Assembly (NCBI RefSeq): GCF_014170375.1
Contig: NZ_LZZW01000003.1
Span: forward strand, 310,001 to 374,000
Reading direction: 5' to 3'
Length of the DNA: 64,000 bases
Origin: Variovorax sp. UMC13
GTDB taxonomy: Bacteria > Pseudomonadota > Gammaproteobacteria > Burkholderiales > Burkholderiaceae_C
Shown: positions 62,828 through 64,000 of the stretch, piece after piece
Numbering within the stretch: position 1 is the first letter of the stretch
Layout: each line of letters begins with the position of its first letter
Program-made: the position numbers and the translations under genes
The notes under the pieces: generated by a model
Told to the model about the DNA's origin: nothing
Database searches by the model: none
What the model saw: the letters and a program-made list of their open reading frames with translations, nothing else

Positions 62828-63567
62828 GCGCGACCAGCTTCCAACCCCTCGCCACCCCACCCGCCGAACTCGCCACCGCCCTGCGCACGCAGGGCTACGG
62901 GGTGCTGAGCCCCGAAGGCGTGGCCGAATGGCTGGGCCTGCCGTTGTCGGCGCTCGATGCACTGCAGGCCGACTGGAATGCGCTGCCGCCCGACGAGTAC
63001 CTCAAGGACGGCGGCCGCTACCGGCAGCGGCGCCACGCCTGTTTCGAGGTGGAGGGCCCGTCGCTGGCCTCGGTGCCGCACCGCGCCCACTGGCAGCCGG
63101 TCGAGTACAACGCGCTGCATGGCGGCATGCAGCGCTGGTTCGCGCCCATGGTGGCCGAGACCGTCGAGAGCCCGACCTGGCAGCGGCTGATGATGCGCAT
63201 CGCCGATGCCGCGAGCGACCTGCGCGGCGCGCAGCGCTGGTTCGTCGAGGCGCACCAGTTCCGCATCGACACCGCCGACGGCATCGGCCGGCCCACGCCC
63301 GAGGGCGCGCACCGCGACGGGGTCGACCTGGTGGCCGTGATGCTGGTCGGGCGCGAGGGCATCAAGGGCGGCGAGACCCGCGTGTTCGAGGCCGATGGCC
63401 GGCGCGGCGAGCGCTTCACCATGACCGAGCCCTGGACCCTGCTGCTGCTCGACGACGCGCGCGTGATCCACGAATCGACGCCGATCCAGCCGCTGGCCGA
63501 AGGCGAGGGCGGCCACCGCGACACGCTGGTCGTGACCTGCCGCGCGGGCGCCTTCCAGGGCGATTGA
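62824..63567 (+). CDS. 2OG-Fe dioxygenase family protein
   Basis: A 247-residue protein of the 2OG-Fe dioxygenase (BsmA-like) family. The iron-binding facial triad is probably H-x-D in GAHRDGVDLVAVM and the later His in VIHESTPI. The 2-oxoglutarate arginine is probably in GGHRDTLVVTCRAG. It starts at GTG within the stop codon of the DUF427 gene. Relatives hydroxylate free amino acids (for example leucine or isoleucine), so amino acid hydroxylation is a reasonable guess. No signal peptide. A hairpin lies between this gene and the stress-protein gene. Confidence 0.88.
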   Translation: MSATSFQPLATPPAELATALRTQGYGVLSPEGVAEWLGLPLSALDALQADWNALPPDEYLKDGGRYRQRRHACFEVEGPSLASVPHRAHWQPVEYNALHGGMQRWFAPMVAETVESPTWQRLMMRIADAASDLRGAQRWFVEAHQFRIDTADGIGRPTPEGAHRDGVDLVAVMLVGREGIKGGETRVFEADGRRGERFTMTEPWTLLLLDDARVIHESTPIQPLAEGEGGHRDTLVVTCRAGAFQGD

Positions 63568-63625
63568 GCGCGACGCGGGCAGAACGCGCGGGGGGCGCGG
63601 CCTGTCGCCGCGCCCGTCCTACAAG

Positions 63626-63644
63626 CCCGAGTGCCGCACTCGGG
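63626..63644. terminator. Possible terminator/hairpin ahead of the universal stress gene
   Basis: CCCGAGTG, loop CCG, CACTCGGG, then TTAAATT: an 8-base perfect stem with a weak T-run, 58 bases after the dioxygenase stop and 52 before the next ATG. It could be a weak terminator or part of the leader. Confidence 0.45.
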
Positions 63645-63696
63645 TTAAATTGCAACCCCGGCTCCGCGCGAGCCAAGAACGCAGCGAGGGCATGCC

Positions 63697-64000
63697 ATGT
63701 TTAACCACATCCTGGTTCCGATCGACGGTTCCGAAACATCGATGTACGCGGTCAGCAAGGCCAGCGGACTGGCGCTCGCCTTCGGCAGTCGCATCACCTT
63801 GATCCATGTGATCGACAACTACCCCTTCATCGGCGTCGGCGCCGACTACGCGCTGGGCCAGAACGAGTACCTGGCCGCGGCCACCTCCAGCGCCAATGCG
63901 GCGCTGGCCCGCGGCGTGGCGGCGCTGGCGGCCGAAGGCCTGCACAGCGACCAGCGCGTGATCGACGGCCATGTGGTGCACGAAGGCATCGTCGACACCG
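63697..64000 (+). CDS. Universal stress protein, UspA family (3' end cut)
   Basis: The first 101 residues of a UspA-domain protein; the window ends before the stop. The start MFNHILVPIDGSETSMYAVS is the standard beta-strand plus ATP-loop aspartate. LALAFGSRITLIHVIDNYPF follows as usual, then a helix rich in Ala (AATSSANAALARGVAALAA). The C-terminal ATP-binding motif G-x2-G-x9-G(S/T) lies outside the window. These proteins respond to starvation and oxidative stress. An AGCGAGGG site precedes the ATG. Confidence 0.9.
   Translation, partial: MFNHILVPIDGSETSMYAVSKASGLALAFGSRITLIHVIDNYPFIGVGADYALGQNEYLAAATSSANAALARGVAALAAEGLHSDQRVIDGHVVHEGIVDT

Overview
The window is high-GC DNA with tightly packed genes, short intergenic gaps and many ATGA/GTGA/TGATG stop-start overlaps. 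Gene content points to a betaproteobacterium of the Comamonadaceae, most like Variovorax: three orphan tripartite-tricarboxylate (Bug) binding proteins, many GntR/FCD regulators, DUF6351, DUF411 and DUF1439 proteins, a Comamonadaceae-style intergenic palindrome and REP-like elements. The taxonomic call is inference from gene content, not from a marker gene. I saw no rRNA, tRNA, CRISPR array, insertion sequence or phage gene.

Layout. 1-3 kb: an oxidoreductase cut by the window edge, a DUF1993 protein and a TetR regulator. 3.1-9.7 kb: a hydantoinase/oxoprolinase (HyuA/HyuB) operon with an NMT1-type ABC importer behind a strong sigma70 promoter, divergent from the TetR gene. 9.7-14.8 kb: a sugar-acid locus (class II aldolase, KDPGal aldolase dgoA, KDGal kinase dgoK) divergent from a Bug protein, a 2-hydroxyacid dehydrogenase and a FadR-type regulator; an ATCATATGAT palindrome lies between the two arms. 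14.8-18.7 kb: an RhlE-like RNA helicase and the translation factor EttA. 18.8-23.3 kb: four exported proteins of unknown role, including a lipoprotein with a FlgT/CsgG-like three-part layout. 23.4-30.6 kb: a consensus sigma54 promoter, a DUF6351 lipoprotein, a Bug protein, and a DctB-like kinase with an NtrC-type sigma54 activator. These could form one self-contained circuit.

30.7-34.8 kb: a small exported protein, a membrane-anchored TAXI protein, a NylC-like N-terminal-nucleophile hydrolase and a DadA-like oxidase. 34.8-42.1 kb: a seven-gene metal operon (P1B ATPase, Met/His-rich protein, TolC-like lipoprotein, multicopper oxidase, cupredoxin, DUF411, CusF-like) divergent from a CadR/PbrR-type MerR regulator. 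42.1-43.8 kb: glpQ and DUF1439. 43.9-47.7 kb: a GntR regulator divergent from a Bug / enoyl-CoA hydratase / CoA-transferase operon. 47.7-51.6 kb: a GntR-led polar amino acid ABC operon. 51.7-56.7 kb: a PAS-GGDEF cyclase, OsmC, an acyl-CoA ligase and an AraC regulator. 56.7-59.5 kb: an exported alpha/beta hydrolase, a small secreted-protein gene broken by a stop codon, and a type II NADH dehydrogenase. 59.6-61.8 kb: egtB-egtD for ergothioneine. 61.85-62.43 kb: a long imperfect palindrome. 62.5-64 kb: DUF427, a 2OG-Fe dioxygenase and a truncated universal stress protein.

The best candidates for undescribed biology are the four-gene exported FlgT/CsgG-like cluster (18804-23310) and the sigma54 promoter plus proline-rich leader frame ahead of the DUF6351-Bug genes.
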